Assembly (NCBI GenBank): GCA_900770895.1
Contig: CAAGMF010000006.1
Span: forward strand, 1-13,262
DNA: 13,262 bases
Source: an uncultured Mitsuokella sp.
Lineage (GTDB): Bacteria; Bacillota; Negativicutes; Selenomonadales; Selenomonadaceae
Direction: 5' to 3'
Both the position numbers and the translations under genes were made by a program. Shown here piece by piece: positions 1 to 6,677 of this stretch (position 1 is the first letter of the stretch; the number at the start of each line of letters is the position of its first letter). Below the pieces are notes generated by a model. It was not told the DNA's origin, searched no databases, and saw only the letters and a program-made list of their open reading frames with translations.

Positions 1-293
1 ATGATCATGGCGCTGAGGTACTCGATGCGGCCATGGCCGAATGGATGCTCTTTGTCCGGCTTGCGGCCCGCGAGCTTGGCACCGACGACCGTGATGACGG
101 ACGACAGCGCGTCGGACAGGTTGTTGACGGCATCGAGCAGCACGGCGATGGAGTTCGCCGTCAGTCCGACGGCCGCCTTGAAGGCCGCGAGCAGGAGGTT
201 GACGACGATGCCGACGAGGCTCGTGCGCACGATGATCTGCCCGCGCATGGCCATCTCCTGTTTTATTGGTATCGTATTGGGATTTTCTGTCAT
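1..293 (-). CDS. Cation diffusion facilitator (CDF) family transporter, N-terminal part
   Basis: This is the first 97 codons of a CDF inner-membrane metal/proton antiporter; the rest lies beyond base 1. After a short hydrophilic N-terminus comes a hydrophobic helix (about residues 20-43), then the second helix with DAVNNLSDALSS (54-65), then the family signature EHPFGHGRIEYLS (82-94). In the metal-site helix the residues four apart are Asn57 and Asp61. Zinc CDFs usually have His-x3-Asp here, while an Asn/Asp pair recalls manganese exporters of the MntE type, so Mn(II) efflux is a reasonable but unproven guess. The ATG at 293 is chosen because a GGGGTG ribosome site lies 7 bases upstream and an extended -10 promoter lies about 45 bases upstream. 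The family call is firm; the substrate is not. Confidence 0.9.
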   Translation of the reverse strand, partial: MTENPNTIPIKQEMAMRGQIIVRTSLVGIVVNLLLAAFKAAVGLTANSIAVLLDAVNNLSDALSSVITVVGAKLAGRKPDKEHPFGHGRIEYLSAMI

Positions 294-336
294 GGTGATA
301 CACCCCGTTGGCGTGAATTCGCTTGATTAATTGTAT

Positions 337-345
337 ATTATAGCA
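337..345 (-). promoter_or_regulatory. Extended -10 promoter for the CDF gene
   Basis: On the minus strand the sequence reads TGCTATAAT, a perfect -10 hexamer with the TGn extension. No good -35 is present at 16-18 bases, which is usual for extended -10 promoters. Transcription would start near 330 and give a leader of about 37 bases. Confidence 0.6.
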
Positions 346-440
346 CACTTTTCGCACAACTGCCGTTTTTCTTCCACTAGTTGTCAGTGGAATATAAGAG
401 CTTTTGAGATACTGAATTGAAGAAAGGAAACCTGACAACC

Positions 441-491
441 ATGCCATACAGCAATGAATGACGCGAAGCCGTCCTTCGGCGGGTGCTCCTG
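441..491 (+). pseudogene. Possible relic of an IS3-type transposase OrfA N-terminus
   Basis: A purine-rich stretch (AGAAAGGAAA, 421-430) is followed by an ATG at 441 that reads MPYSNE, a TGA stop, then REAVLRRVLL in the same frame. A basic start followed by 'EAVLRRVL' resembles the N-terminus of IS3/IS1-type helix-turn-helix transposase subunits, and the stop could be a TGG (Trp) codon mutated to TGA. The similarity ends near 490, just before the tRNA terminator. The short inverted repeat TTCCACT/AGTGGAA at 372-392 could belong to the same remnant. The fragment is very short and the assignment rests on memory of the family, so it is tentative. Confidence 0.25.
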
Positions 492-499
492 ATAGGTTC

Positions 500-528
500 A
501 AAAATAGGCTGCCGCTCATGCGACAGCC
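500..528 (-). terminator. Intrinsic terminator of the tRNA-Arg gene
   Basis: Read on the minus strand, GGCTGTCGC and GCGGCAGCC form a 9-bp stem (one G-U pair) around a 4-base ATGA loop, followed by TATTTTTG. It begins about 12 bases after the tRNA 3' end, so it should end the tRNA transcript. Confidence 0.85.
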
Positions 529-539
529 CTTATTTGCTA

Positions 540-616
540 TGGTGTGCTTGGTGGGAGTCGAACCCACGACCCTTCGCTTAGGAGGCGAATGCTCTATCCA
601 ACTGAGCTACAAACAC
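540..616 (-). tRNA. tRNA-Arg, anticodon CCU
   Basis: A full cloverleaf reads on the minus strand. The acceptor stem is GTGTTTG/CAAGCAC (one G-U). The D arm contains AGCTCAGTTGGATAGAGC. The anticodon stem TTCGC/GCGAA encloses the loop CTCCTAA, giving anticodon CCT (CCU in RNA), which reads AGG. The T arm is GTGGG-TTCGACT-CCCAC. The discriminator base is A and the CCA end is encoded (540-542). It is a single-gene transcript with its own promoter and terminator. Confidence 0.96.
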
Positions 617-628
617 AATTATTCTTTT

Positions 629-657
629 ATTCTAGCATCATAATACATAGCTGTCAA
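629..657 (-). promoter_or_regulatory. Promoter of tRNA-Arg
   Basis: On the minus strand TTGACA (652-657) and TAGAAT (629-634) are separated by exactly 17 bases, and the -10 carries a TG extension (TGCTAGAAT). The start site would be near 622, only about 6 bases before the tRNA 5' end. This near-consensus arrangement suits a stable-RNA gene. Confidence 0.85.
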
Positions 658-725
658 ATCTTCCCAGCCCCTATCCCAGCATGTCCAGCTCCCTTCTGGC
701 GCAGTCCAGCAGCCGGTGAAATAAA

Positions 726-755
726 TTTACACTGCCATACGTTTTATGCTAAAAT
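726..755 (+). promoter_or_regulatory. Promoter of the MFS transporter gene
   Basis: TTTACA (726-731) and TAAAAT (750-755) are separated by 18 bases, and the -10 is preceded by TGC (747-749), giving an extended -10. The start site would be near 762, so the leader is very short. The promoter is divergent from that of tRNA-Arg. Confidence 0.65.
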
Positions 756-760
756 AGCAT
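746..760. promoter_or_regulatory. Palindrome over the MFS promoter -10, candidate operator
   Basis: ATGCTAAAATAGCAT is a perfect inverted repeat: 6-bp arms ATGCTA/TAGCAT around AAA. It covers the -10 hexamer and reaches the likely transcription start, where a bound dimeric repressor would block initiation. Drug-efflux MFS genes are often controlled by local TetR- or MarR-type repressors, but no regulator gene is next to it here, so a trans-acting one is inferred. Confidence 0.5.
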
Positions 761-778
761 ACTTAGGAAGTGATTGTT

Positions 779-1981
779 TTGAATTGGAAAGTGGTGTTGG
801 CGGTCCTGTCCGTCAACGTTTTTTTCATGTGTGCCAGCTACACCATGCTGGTGCCGTTCCTGCCCATGTATCTCACGAGTGAGCTCGGCGTCAGCGCTGA
901 GGCAGTCAATATATGGTCGGGTGCAGCCTTCTCAGCTGCGTTCGTCGTATCGGCCTTTGTCGCGCCGCTCTGGGGCAAACTCGCAGACAAGCACGGCCGC
1001 CGGCTCATGGCCATGCGCAGCAGCGCGATGCTGGCCATCAGCTATGGCCTCTGCGGACTCGTTCAGACACCGGAGCAGCTCATCGCCGTGCGCTTGTTCC
1101 ATGGCTTTGCCTCCGGACTCTGGCCCATGGATCTCGCCATCATGACGCTGTACGCCCCGCAGGCAAAAGTCGGCTACTGCCTCGGCATATTGCAAAGCCT
1201 GAACATCTGTGGCGGCATCATGGGGCCGCTGCTCGGCGGCGTACTGGCGACGCTCGTCGGCATGCGCGAGTCGTTCTTCCTCGGCGCGGCAGGACTCACG
1301 CTGAATTTCCTCGTCTTCACGTTCGTCATAAAGGAACCGCCAGACCCGGAGCGCGAGCGCAAAGCGGCCGCCATGGCCCGCGGCGAGGATCCTTATGCCG
1401 GCCGCCCGAAGTTCTCGCCCTGGCGTATGCCGATCCTGCGCGATATGCTGCTCTCCGGCATGCTCGTCTCCATGGTCATCCTCATCCTGCAGCCGGTACT
1501 GCCTACATACATCACATCACTCGTCGGCCAGGTGGACAATCTGCCGCTCGTCTGCGGCATCGTATTCTCGCTCGGCGGCCTCGCCGGAGCTATCGCCGCT
1601 CCTTTCTGGGGCACGCTCGGCCAGCGCCGCGGCTACATGCGTACCCTTTGCTGGGGTGCTCTCGGCGCCGGACTCTGCCTCATCGTGCAGAGCCTGCCGC
1701 ACGACCTCTACCTCTTCGCCGCCCTCCAGTTTGCCGGCGGCCTATTCTTCGCCGGCATTTTCCCAGCTCTGAACTCCAACCTCGCCGCGAACACGCCCTC
1801 CGACTACAAAGGACGCATTTTCGGCCTGCTTTTCTCAGTCCAGCAAGCCGGCTCCTTCCTGGGGCCGTTACTCGGCGGCGTCATCGCCACCTACCTCGGC
1901 ATGCACTACATATTCATCATCGCCGGCGGACTGCTCCTGCTGCTGAGCCTGACCTTGTATCGGAAGTACCTCCATCATTGA
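779..1981 (+). CDS. MFS efflux transporter, MdtG-like (DHA1 family)
   Basis: A 400-residue polytopic membrane protein, probably a proton-driven drug exporter with 12 helices. The N-terminal half has MFS motif A as GKLADKHGRR (66-75), and the second half has the degenerate copy GTLGQRRGY (278-286). GGIMGPLLGG (145-154) resembles antiporter motif C. The N-terminal run (NWKVV..MLVPFLPMYL..LGV..WSG..FS) closely parallels E. coli MdtG. A hydrophilic loop rich in charges (about 187-215) joins the halves. The start is taken as TTG at 779 because AGGAAG (765-770) lies 8 bases before it. The in-frame GTG at 770 would sit on top of that ribosome site. The gene is single and ends at a terminator shared with cstA. 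The substrate cannot be read from the sequence. Confidence 0.88.
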   Translation: MNWKVVLAVLSVNVFFMCASYTMLVPFLPMYLTSELGVSAEAVNIWSGAAFSAAFVVSAFVAPLWGKLADKHGRRLMAMRSSAMLAISYGLCGLVQTPEQLIAVRLFHGFASGLWPMDLAIMTLYAPQAKVGYCLGILQSLNICGGIMGPLLGGVLATLVGMRESFFLGAAGLTLNFLVFTFVIKEPPDPERERKAAAMARGEDPYAGRPKFSPWRMPILRDMLLSGMLVSMVILILQPVLPTYITSLVGQVDNLPLVCGIVFSLGGLAGAIAAPFWGTLGQRRGYMRTLCWGALGAGLCLIVQSLPHDLYLFAALQFAGGLFFAGIFPALNSNLAANTPSDYKGRIFGLLFSVQQAGSFLGPLLGGVIATYLGMHYIFIIAGGLLLLLSLTLYRKYLHH

Positions 1982-2052
1982 ATGAAACAGCGAAGATAAG
2001 TAAAGACACCGTAGATATTTTCGGGCAATACCTGCAGACAAACGCGAAATGC

Positions 2053-2101
2053 CAAAAAAAAAGCGGGGCCACGTCGATTCTGATCGTGGCCCCGCCTTTT
2101 A
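2053..2101. terminator. Bidirectional terminator between the MFS gene and cstA
   Basis: GCGGGGCCACG (2063-2073) and CGTGGCCCCGC (2085-2095) form a perfect 11-bp G+C-rich stem with an 11-base loop. A CTTTT tract follows on the plus strand and a run of about ten T follows on the minus strand, so it can end both convergent transcripts. The minus direction looks stronger. Confidence 0.93.
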
Positions 2102-2136
2102 TGCGGGATATTTATCTGTTTTGGGAGGTTATCTTA

Positions 2137-3816
2137 TCAATCAGCCATCTCTGGTGTCTTGCTATCCTTGCCGAACAGCTCGGAACCGCAATGCTTCACG
2201 ACGAGCACTGCCAGCGTCATCAGGGCGAGAGCCAGCACGAGCTGCAGGCCATCGACACCGAGCACGAACGTGCCGGCGGAGAGCTTCGTGAATATACCAT
2301 AGACGGAGAGAACCAGAGCACTCATCGTCACGATGAACATGAACGTCATCGGTATGTAGAGCATCCAGCCCTCACGACCAGTAGTCTTGAGGAACACCGC
2401 CAGTGCTATGAGCACGAGCGAGGCCAGCAGCTGGTTGGCAGCGCCGAACAGCGGCCAGATGCTCATGTAGCCGGCGAGGCAGAGCGCATAGGCGAGTGCG
2501 AGCGTTATGACCGTCGAGAAATACTTGTTCATAGCTATGGTCTCGATGGTGTTCGGCTTCTCTCCCTCGCTCGGAGAGAACAGTTCCTGGAACGACATGC
2601 GGCCGATACGAGCCACTGAGTCGATCGTCGTCATGGCGAGGGCCGAAACGCACATCGTGATGACGCAGGCCGAGACACCAGCCGGCAGACCGAACATCTG
2701 GAAGAATCCGCTGATCGCGCCAGCGAAAATCTGGAACGGAGTTCCTTTCGGCAGCACGCCGTTCGTGGCAGCTGCGCAGGCGATGACCAGAGCTACGACG
2801 CCGAGCAGCGACTCAACGAGCATGGCACCATAGCCGACCGGAAGCATATCGCGTTCATTGCTGATTGCTTTCGAGGATGTACCCGAGGAAACGAGGCTGT
2901 GGAAACCGGATACAGCACCACAGGCGATCGTGATGAACAGGATCGGGAACAGCGACTGGCCGTTGACCTCGAAGCCAACGAAAGCCGGCATGTTGATTGA
3001 CGGATTAGCGACGATGACACCTACGACACCGCTGGCCACCATGCCGAGGAGCAGGAACACACTGAGGTAATCACGCGGCTCCATGAGCAGCCACATCGGC
3101 AGTACCGAGGCGATGAAGCAGTAACCGAATGTCACATAACGCCAGGTCGTGACGTCGAAATAAAGCGGGAAGGCCATGCCGACATAGAACATCGCGATGA
3201 CGAGCACAACCGCTACCAGGAACTTGACGATGCCTGAAGGATTGAAACGGCGGATGAACCAGCCAAAGCCCATGGCCACGATGATGTAGAGCATCGACAC
3301 CGAAGCGGCCTGAGCGCCCGGTACATTCAGCGATCCATCCTGCGTGAAGCCATTGAACGTCTTGGCGATGATATCTGCGAAGGCAGCCATGACAAGCAGG
3401 GTGAACAGCCAGCAGAACAGCAGGAACAGGCGACGGCCCATCTTGCCGACATACTGCTCGATGAGCATGCCCATCGATTTGCCCTCGTTCTTCACCGAGG
3501 CGTACAGCGCGGTGAAATCCTGTACGGCGCCAAAGAACACGCCGCCGACCAGCAGCCAGAGCAGCGCCGGCGCCCAGCCGAACATCGCGGCAATAATCGG
3601 GCCGGTCACCGGTCCCGCCCCCGTAATGGACGAGAACTGATGTGCAAAGACGGTGAAACGAGAAGCAGGAGCGAAGTCCTGACCATCCTCGTATTTGACT
3701 GCCGGCGTCTTGGCCTTGGGGTCTATGCCCCATTTGCGCACGAGCCAACGGCCGTAGCCGAGATAGGCTGTGCCCAAGACGACGATGGCAAGTCCTACGA
3801 TAGTCAAACCATTCAT
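2137..3816 (-). CDS. cstA: CstA/BtsT-family carbon starvation transporter (short form)
   Basis: A 559-residue, very hydrophobic protein of the CstA family, whose characterised members take up pyruvate (E. coli BtsT and CstA) or peptides. The N-terminus has the family core: a first helix, the cytoplasmic stretch with QDFAPASRF, FAHQFSSITGAGPVTGPIIA (about 58-77), then FGAVQDFTALYASVKNEGKSMG. The rest is a succession of membrane helices with short loops and a polar tail ending EMAD. It is shorter than the roughly 700-residue E. coli proteins and lacks their long C-terminal extension, as in many Firmicutes homologues. The ATG at 3816 follows GGAAAGAGG with 8 bases between. Upstream lie a consensus promoter, several palindromes and a terminator-like hairpin in the leader, so transcription attenuation is likely. 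No two-component system of the BtsSR type is adjacent. Family firm; pyruvate or peptide uptake inferred. Confidence 0.9.
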   Translation of the reverse strand: MNGLTIVGLAIVVLGTAYLGYGRWLVRKWGIDPKAKTPAVKYEDGQDFAPASRFTVFAHQFSSITGAGPVTGPIIAAMFGWAPALLWLLVGGVFFGAVQDFTALYASVKNEGKSMGMLIEQYVGKMGRRLFLLFCWLFTLLVMAAFADIIAKTFNGFTQDGSLNVPGAQAASVSMLYIIVAMGFGWFIRRFNPSGIVKFLVAVVLVIAMFYVGMAFPLYFDVTTWRYVTFGYCFIASVLPMWLLMEPRDYLSVFLLLGMVASGVVGVIVANPSINMPAFVGFEVNGQSLFPILFITIACGAVSGFHSLVSSGTSSKAISNERDMLPVGYGAMLVESLLGVVALVIACAAATNGVLPKGTPFQIFAGAISGFFQMFGLPAGVSACVITMCVSALAMTTIDSVARIGRMSFQELFSPSEGEKPNTIETIAMNKYFSTVITLALAYALCLAGYMSIWPLFGAANQLLASLVLIALAVFLKTTGREGWMLYIPMTFMFIVTMSALVLSVYGIFTKLSAGTFVLGVDGLQLVLALALMTLAVLVVKHCGSELFGKDSKTPEMAD

Positions 3817-3872
3817 CTTGAAAACCTCTTTCCATCAGCAGCCCGATTGATGAATACAGAATACCGGCTGCG

Positions 3873-3916
3873 AAAAAAATGAAACCTGTCCGCGTTTGAA
3901 GTATCGCGGACAGGTT
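3873..3916 (-). terminator. Intrinsic terminator (attenuator) inside the cstA leader
   Basis: On the minus strand AACCTGTCCGCG and CGCGGACAGGTT pair as a perfect 12-bp stem with a 10-base loop, followed by TCA and seven T. It lies downstream of the cstA promoter and about 57 bases upstream of the cstA ATG. It should therefore stop most transcripts before the gene unless something prevents folding. That is the layout of an attenuator, or of a small RNA whose read-through yields cstA mRNA. Confidence 0.85.
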
Positions 3917-3989
3917 AGTAATCTGTACATAATATACATTACTACGACACCATTGTCGCTCCACTCAAGTGGGACATTCTGTGCTTGTG
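3917..3989 (-). ncRNA. Structured cstA leader RNA, candidate riboregulator
   Basis: Between the predicted start (near 3989) and the terminator the minus strand can fold three small hairpins in a row. They are CCACT/AGTGG (3961-3972), CGACA/TGTCG with loop ATGG (3945-3958), and AGTAAT/ATTACT (3917-3943), which abuts the terminator stem. I recognise no known riboswitch or T-box signature, and no leader peptide with a clear ribosome site. The terminated product would be about 115 nt. The function, and whether a competing antiterminator exists, are unknown. Confidence 0.45.
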
Positions 3990-3995
3990 AAATGT

Positions 3996-4024
3996 ATATT
4001 ACCACTTTATGTATACACTGTCAA
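3996..4024 (-). promoter_or_regulatory. cstA promoter
   Basis: On the minus strand TTGACA (4019-4024) and TAATAT (3996-4001) are exactly 17 bases apart. The spacer contains TGTATACA (4010-4017), a perfect 8-bp palindrome of the kind GntR-type regulators often bind. The start would be near 3989, giving a leader of about 170 bases. Confidence 0.8.
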
Positions 4025-4025
4025 C

Positions 4026-4047
4026 AGGATATTTGAAAAAATATCCT
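4026..4047. promoter_or_regulatory. 22-bp palindrome just upstream of the cstA -35, candidate operator
   Basis: Arms AGGATATTT (4026-4034) and AAATATCCT (4039-4047) match perfectly around a 4-base centre. The edge is 2 bases from the -35 hexamer. No T tract follows in either direction, so it does not look like a terminator for the upstream oxidoreductase gene. A dimeric regulator (activator or repressor) site is the better reading. The remaining gap, 4048-4151, shows nothing further that I can support. Confidence 0.45.
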
Positions 4048-4151
4048 AAGGTTTACAGGAAAAATACTACATGTTGACGCTATGTCTATTGTACGCGCAC
4101 ATTGCCAGCAATTGCCTGGGCTTCGTCTACTGACAATGGAGTGACACGTAC

Positions 4152-5231
4152 TCAGGCCTTGGCCGCCCGCATACGTGCCCGCTCTTTCTTCCACTGCCAG
4201 ACGCAGCGCATGCCGGGATGCATATGTGGCAGGACGAAGCAGCGGCTGCAAGACACGCAGATTGACGGATCCTCACCGCGCAGCAGGAAGTCCGGCTCTG
4301 CTATGAGCGCACGGCCCAGCGACACGGCGTCGAGCCCTGCCTCTATGACCTGGCGCATATCAGCCTTGGAGCGCACACCTCCAACGAGGCTCATGGGCTG
4401 CTCCGGCATATCGGCCTTCAGGGCGGCAGCTTCGTCGAGATAGTATAGCGTGGCCTTTTTCGGCTGATTTATGAAATCGACGCCCGAGAGCTCGACGAGC
4501 TCGACTCCGAGCTCCCGGCAGCGCTTCATGATCTCGCGCATGCCGGCCCGGTAGCCTGCGTGGTCCTCATGCTTCGTATCGATATTGATCTTGATGAGTA
4601 CTGGGAAATCCTCCCCGCAGCGCGCCTTGATCCCCTGTATGATCTCCTCGGTCATACGGAAGCGGTTCATGACGCTGCCACCATACTCATCCGTGCGCTG
4701 ATTGAACGTCGGGTCGATGAAGCGCGACAACAGATACGAATGCGCAGCATGCAGCTGCACGCCATCAACACCGGCCGCCTGCAGGCGCACGGCAGCGTCG
4801 ATGAAGCACTCCTCGATATGATGGATCTCGTCGACCGTCAGCTCGCGGGCATGGCGTCCCTTTTTCAGCGGGCGGGCGCTGGCATCGGCCAGATCATCGA
4901 CGCCTATGGCGCGCGGTCCGGCATGACTGATCTGCGGGATGAAGCGCACATCCTGCTCATGCGCGATCTTTACGGCGCGCCGGAACTGGTCGATGTACTG
5001 GTCACCATATATGTTGACCTGCTCCTCATTGGCGCGTCCGAGCGGATCGACGCAGCAATGGCCGGTGATGATGGTGCCGACGCCGCTCCGAGCCAGCGTC
5101 TCGTACATCTGATATTCATCCTCCGTCATATACCCGTCCTGCCCTGCCAGGAACGAGTGTACGGCTGAGCGTATGATGCGGTTCTTCAGTCGTATATGCC
5201 GCAGCTCGAGCGGCTCATCGTAGTTATTCAT
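4152..5231 (-). CDS. NADH:flavin oxidoreductase, Old Yellow Enzyme family, with Cys cluster
   Basis: A 359-residue FMN-dependent TIM-barrel enzyme. Family landmarks in order: LKNRIIRSAVHS (15-26), PQISHAGP (99-106, substrate/FMN region), VQLHAAHSYLLSRFIDP (158-174) with the His pair of the active site, NQRTDEYGGSVMNR (177-190), LIKIN (212-216) and SLGRALIAEPDF (304-315, FMN phosphate site). The C-terminus has Cys325-x2-Cys328-x2-Cys331-x11-Cys343, close to the 4Fe-4S ligand pattern of 2,4-dienoyl-CoA reductase and BaiCD-type enzymes, but the protein ends about 16 residues later. The usual C-terminal FAD/NAD(P)H domain is absent. Electrons would have to come from NAD(P)H directly or a partner protein. 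Start chosen at 5231: GGGAGGA lies 4-5 bases upstream and the barrel begins at once; the frame continues open to 5348 without family similarity. Reduction of an activated alkene is likely; the substrate is unknown. Confidence 0.88.
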   Translation of the reverse strand: MNNYDEPLELRHIRLKNRIIRSAVHSFLAGQDGYMTEDEYQMYETLARSGVGTIITGHCCVDPLGRANEEQVNIYGDQYIDQFRRAVKIAHEQDVRFIPQISHAGPRAIGVDDLADASARPLKKGRHARELTVDEIHHIEECFIDAAVRLQAAGVDGVQLHAAHSYLLSRFIDPTFNQRTDEYGGSVMNRFRMTEEIIQGIKARCGEDFPVLIKINIDTKHEDHAGYRAGMREIMKRCRELGVELVELSGVDFINQPKKATLYYLDEAAALKADMPEQPMSLVGGVRSKADMRQVIEAGLDAVSLGRALIAEPDFLLRGEDPSICVSCSRCFVLPHMHPGMRCVWQWKKERARMRAAKA

Positions 5232-5318
5232 CGGTTCCTCCCAAAATATAAAAACAAATGCCAAAAAAATGATAAATAAATGATTGCTATAGTTATTTTT
5301 ATCACAAAGCCTGTATGA

Positions 5319-5353
5319 CAAAAATAGTGCTGAGCATATGCCCAACACTATTT
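5319..5353 (-). terminator. Intrinsic terminator after murA
   Basis: On the minus strand a 14-bp stem (AAATAGTGTTGGGC with GCTCAGCACTATTT, two G-U pairs) closes an ATAT loop and runs into TTTTTGT. It begins 17 bases after the murA stop and separates murA from the oxidoreductase gene. The A+T-rich stretch between it and 5231 probably holds that gene's promoter, but no site there is convincing. Confidence 0.9.
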
Positions 5354-5369
5354 CCCATAACTGCTGAAT

Positions 5370-6635
5370 TTACTGGTTCACACGACGTATATCCGCGCCA
5401 AGTCCCACCAGCTTGGCGACGAGATTATCGTAGCCGCGGTCAATATGATGGATATAGCCGACCTGGGTCTCGCCCTCAGCGACGAGGCCTGCCAGCACCA
5501 TAGCGGCACCAGCTCGAAGATCGGTCGCCTTCACCTGGCAGCCCATCAGCGAGTCGACCCCTTCGACTACGGATGTCCGCCCATCGATCTTTATATTGGC
5601 GCCCATGCGCTTCAGCTCATCGACATGCATGAAGCGGTTTTCGAACACGGTCTCCGTCACGAGGCTCGTGCCTTCAGATATCGCCAGCATCGCCATGAAC
5701 TGGGCCTGCATGTCGGTCGGGAAGCCCGGATACGGCATGGTCTTTATATCGACAGCCTTCGTGCGGCGGTCGCAGGTGACGCGCACGCCATCCACGTCTT
5801 CCTCGATTTTCACACCAGCCTCTTTGAGCTTGGCGATGACCGGCTTCAGATGCTCCGTGATGGCATTCTCGATGTATACATCGCCGCGCGTCATAGCAGC
5901 AGCGACCATGTAGGTGCCGGCCTCGATGCGGTCCGGTATGATGGTATAGCCACGTCCCTGCAGCTTCGGCACGCCGTTGATCTTGATGACGTTCGTGCCC
6001 GCTCCGCGGATATCGGCCCCCATGACATTGAGGTAGTTCGCGAGATCGACGATCTCCGGCTCCTGAGCCGGATTCTCGAGTATGGTCTGACCCTTGGCCA
6101 TCGAGGCCGCCATGATGATGTTCTCGGTAGCCCCGACGCTCGGGAAATCGAGATATATCTTCGTGCCTACCAGCCCGTCAGGCGCTGTAGCTTCTATGAA
6201 GCCATGACCGATCTTTATCTGGGCGCCGAGCGCCTCGAAGCCCTTCAGGTGCAGATCGATTGGCCGCGTCCCGATGGCACAGCCGCCCGGCAGCGATATC
6301 TTGGCCTGACCGCAGCGTGCGAGCAGCGGCCCCATAATCAGGAACGAGGCACGCATCTTGCGCACGAGGTCATACGGAGCCTCACAGCTGCCTATGACTG
6401 AGCTGTCTACCTTCATTTGATGGCGCACGGCATCGAACTCGGCCTGGACGCCGAGTTTCTTGAGCACCTCGGTTATGGTATGGACATCCTCGAGTGCGGG
6501 CACCTCATCGAGCAGGCTCGGCGCATCCTGGCCGAGCAACGTAGCTGCTATGATCGGCAGCACTGCGTTCTTGGCCCCGCTTATCTTCACATGCCCCTCC
6601 AAGCGGCGTCCACCATTTATGATCAACTTTTCCAT
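5370..6635 (-). CDS. murA: UDP-N-acetylglucosamine 1-carboxyvinyltransferase (MurA)
   Basis: Catalyses the first committed step of peptidoglycan synthesis: transfer of enolpyruvate from PEP to UDP-GlcNAc in the cytoplasm. At 421 residues it is full length. Key residues are present: Lys22 in SGAKNA (19-24); the catalytic Cys119 in LPGGCAIGTRP (115-125), the residue alkylated by fosfomycin, so the enzyme should be sensitive; Asp308 in PGFPTDMQ (303-310); and Arg400 in HIDRGYDN. The start is placed at the ATG at 6635, which gives the usual MEKLIINGG N-terminus. The AGGAGG ribosome site is 13 bases away, longer than usual; an earlier in-frame ATG at 6668 would precede that site. It has its own terminator and probably its own promoter, and follows the S55 peptidase gene by 99 bases. 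Whether this is murA1 or a second paralogue cannot be told here. Confidence 0.97.
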   Translation of the reverse strand: MEKLIINGGRRLEGHVKISGAKNAVLPIIAATLLGQDAPSLLDEVPALEDVHTITEVLKKLGVQAEFDAVRHQMKVDSSVIGSCEAPYDLVRKMRASFLIMGPLLARCGQAKISLPGGCAIGTRPIDLHLKGFEALGAQIKIGHGFIEATAPDGLVGTKIYLDFPSVGATENIIMAASMAKGQTILENPAQEPEIVDLANYLNVMGADIRGAGTNVIKINGVPKLQGRGYTIIPDRIEAGTYMVAAAMTRGDVYIENAITEHLKPVIAKLKEAGVKIEEDVDGVRVTCDRRTKAVDIKTMPYPGFPTDMQAQFMAMLAISEGTSLVTETVFENRFMHVDELKRMGANIKIDGRTSVVEGVDSLMGCQVKATDLRAGAAMVLAGLVAEGETQVGYIHHIDRGYDNLVAKLVGLGADIRRVNQ

Positions 6636-6677
6636 GTAGGTTCGTATTCCTCCTGACGGTACCTGCAAACCATCCGT

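Noticed and set aside
1..330. Plus-strand frames at the left edge (109 and 97 codons)
   Set aside because: They are shadows of the CDF transporter on the minus strand, whose HPFGHGRIEYLS signature is unmistakable.
770..778. GTG at 770 as the MFS start codon
   Set aside because: It overlaps the AGGAAG ribosome site; the TTG at 779 has ideal spacing and gives the NWK.. N-terminus seen in MdtG-like proteins.
913..2619. A 568-codon plus-strand frame crossing the MFS gene and the 3' half of cstA
   Set aside because: It runs through a strong terminator, has Arg/His-rich nonsense-like sequence, and overlaps two well-supported genes.
3873..3989. T-box, fluoride, ZTP, guanidine or cyclic-di-GMP riboswitch in the cstA leader
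   Set aside because: None of their signature sequences (for example the T-box GGUGG-ACCGCG element) is present.
5232..5348. N-terminal extension of the OYE-type oxidoreductase up to 5348
   Set aside because: The stretch is A+T-rich intergenic DNA that runs into the murA terminator; a GGGAGGA ribosome site precedes the ATG at 5231.
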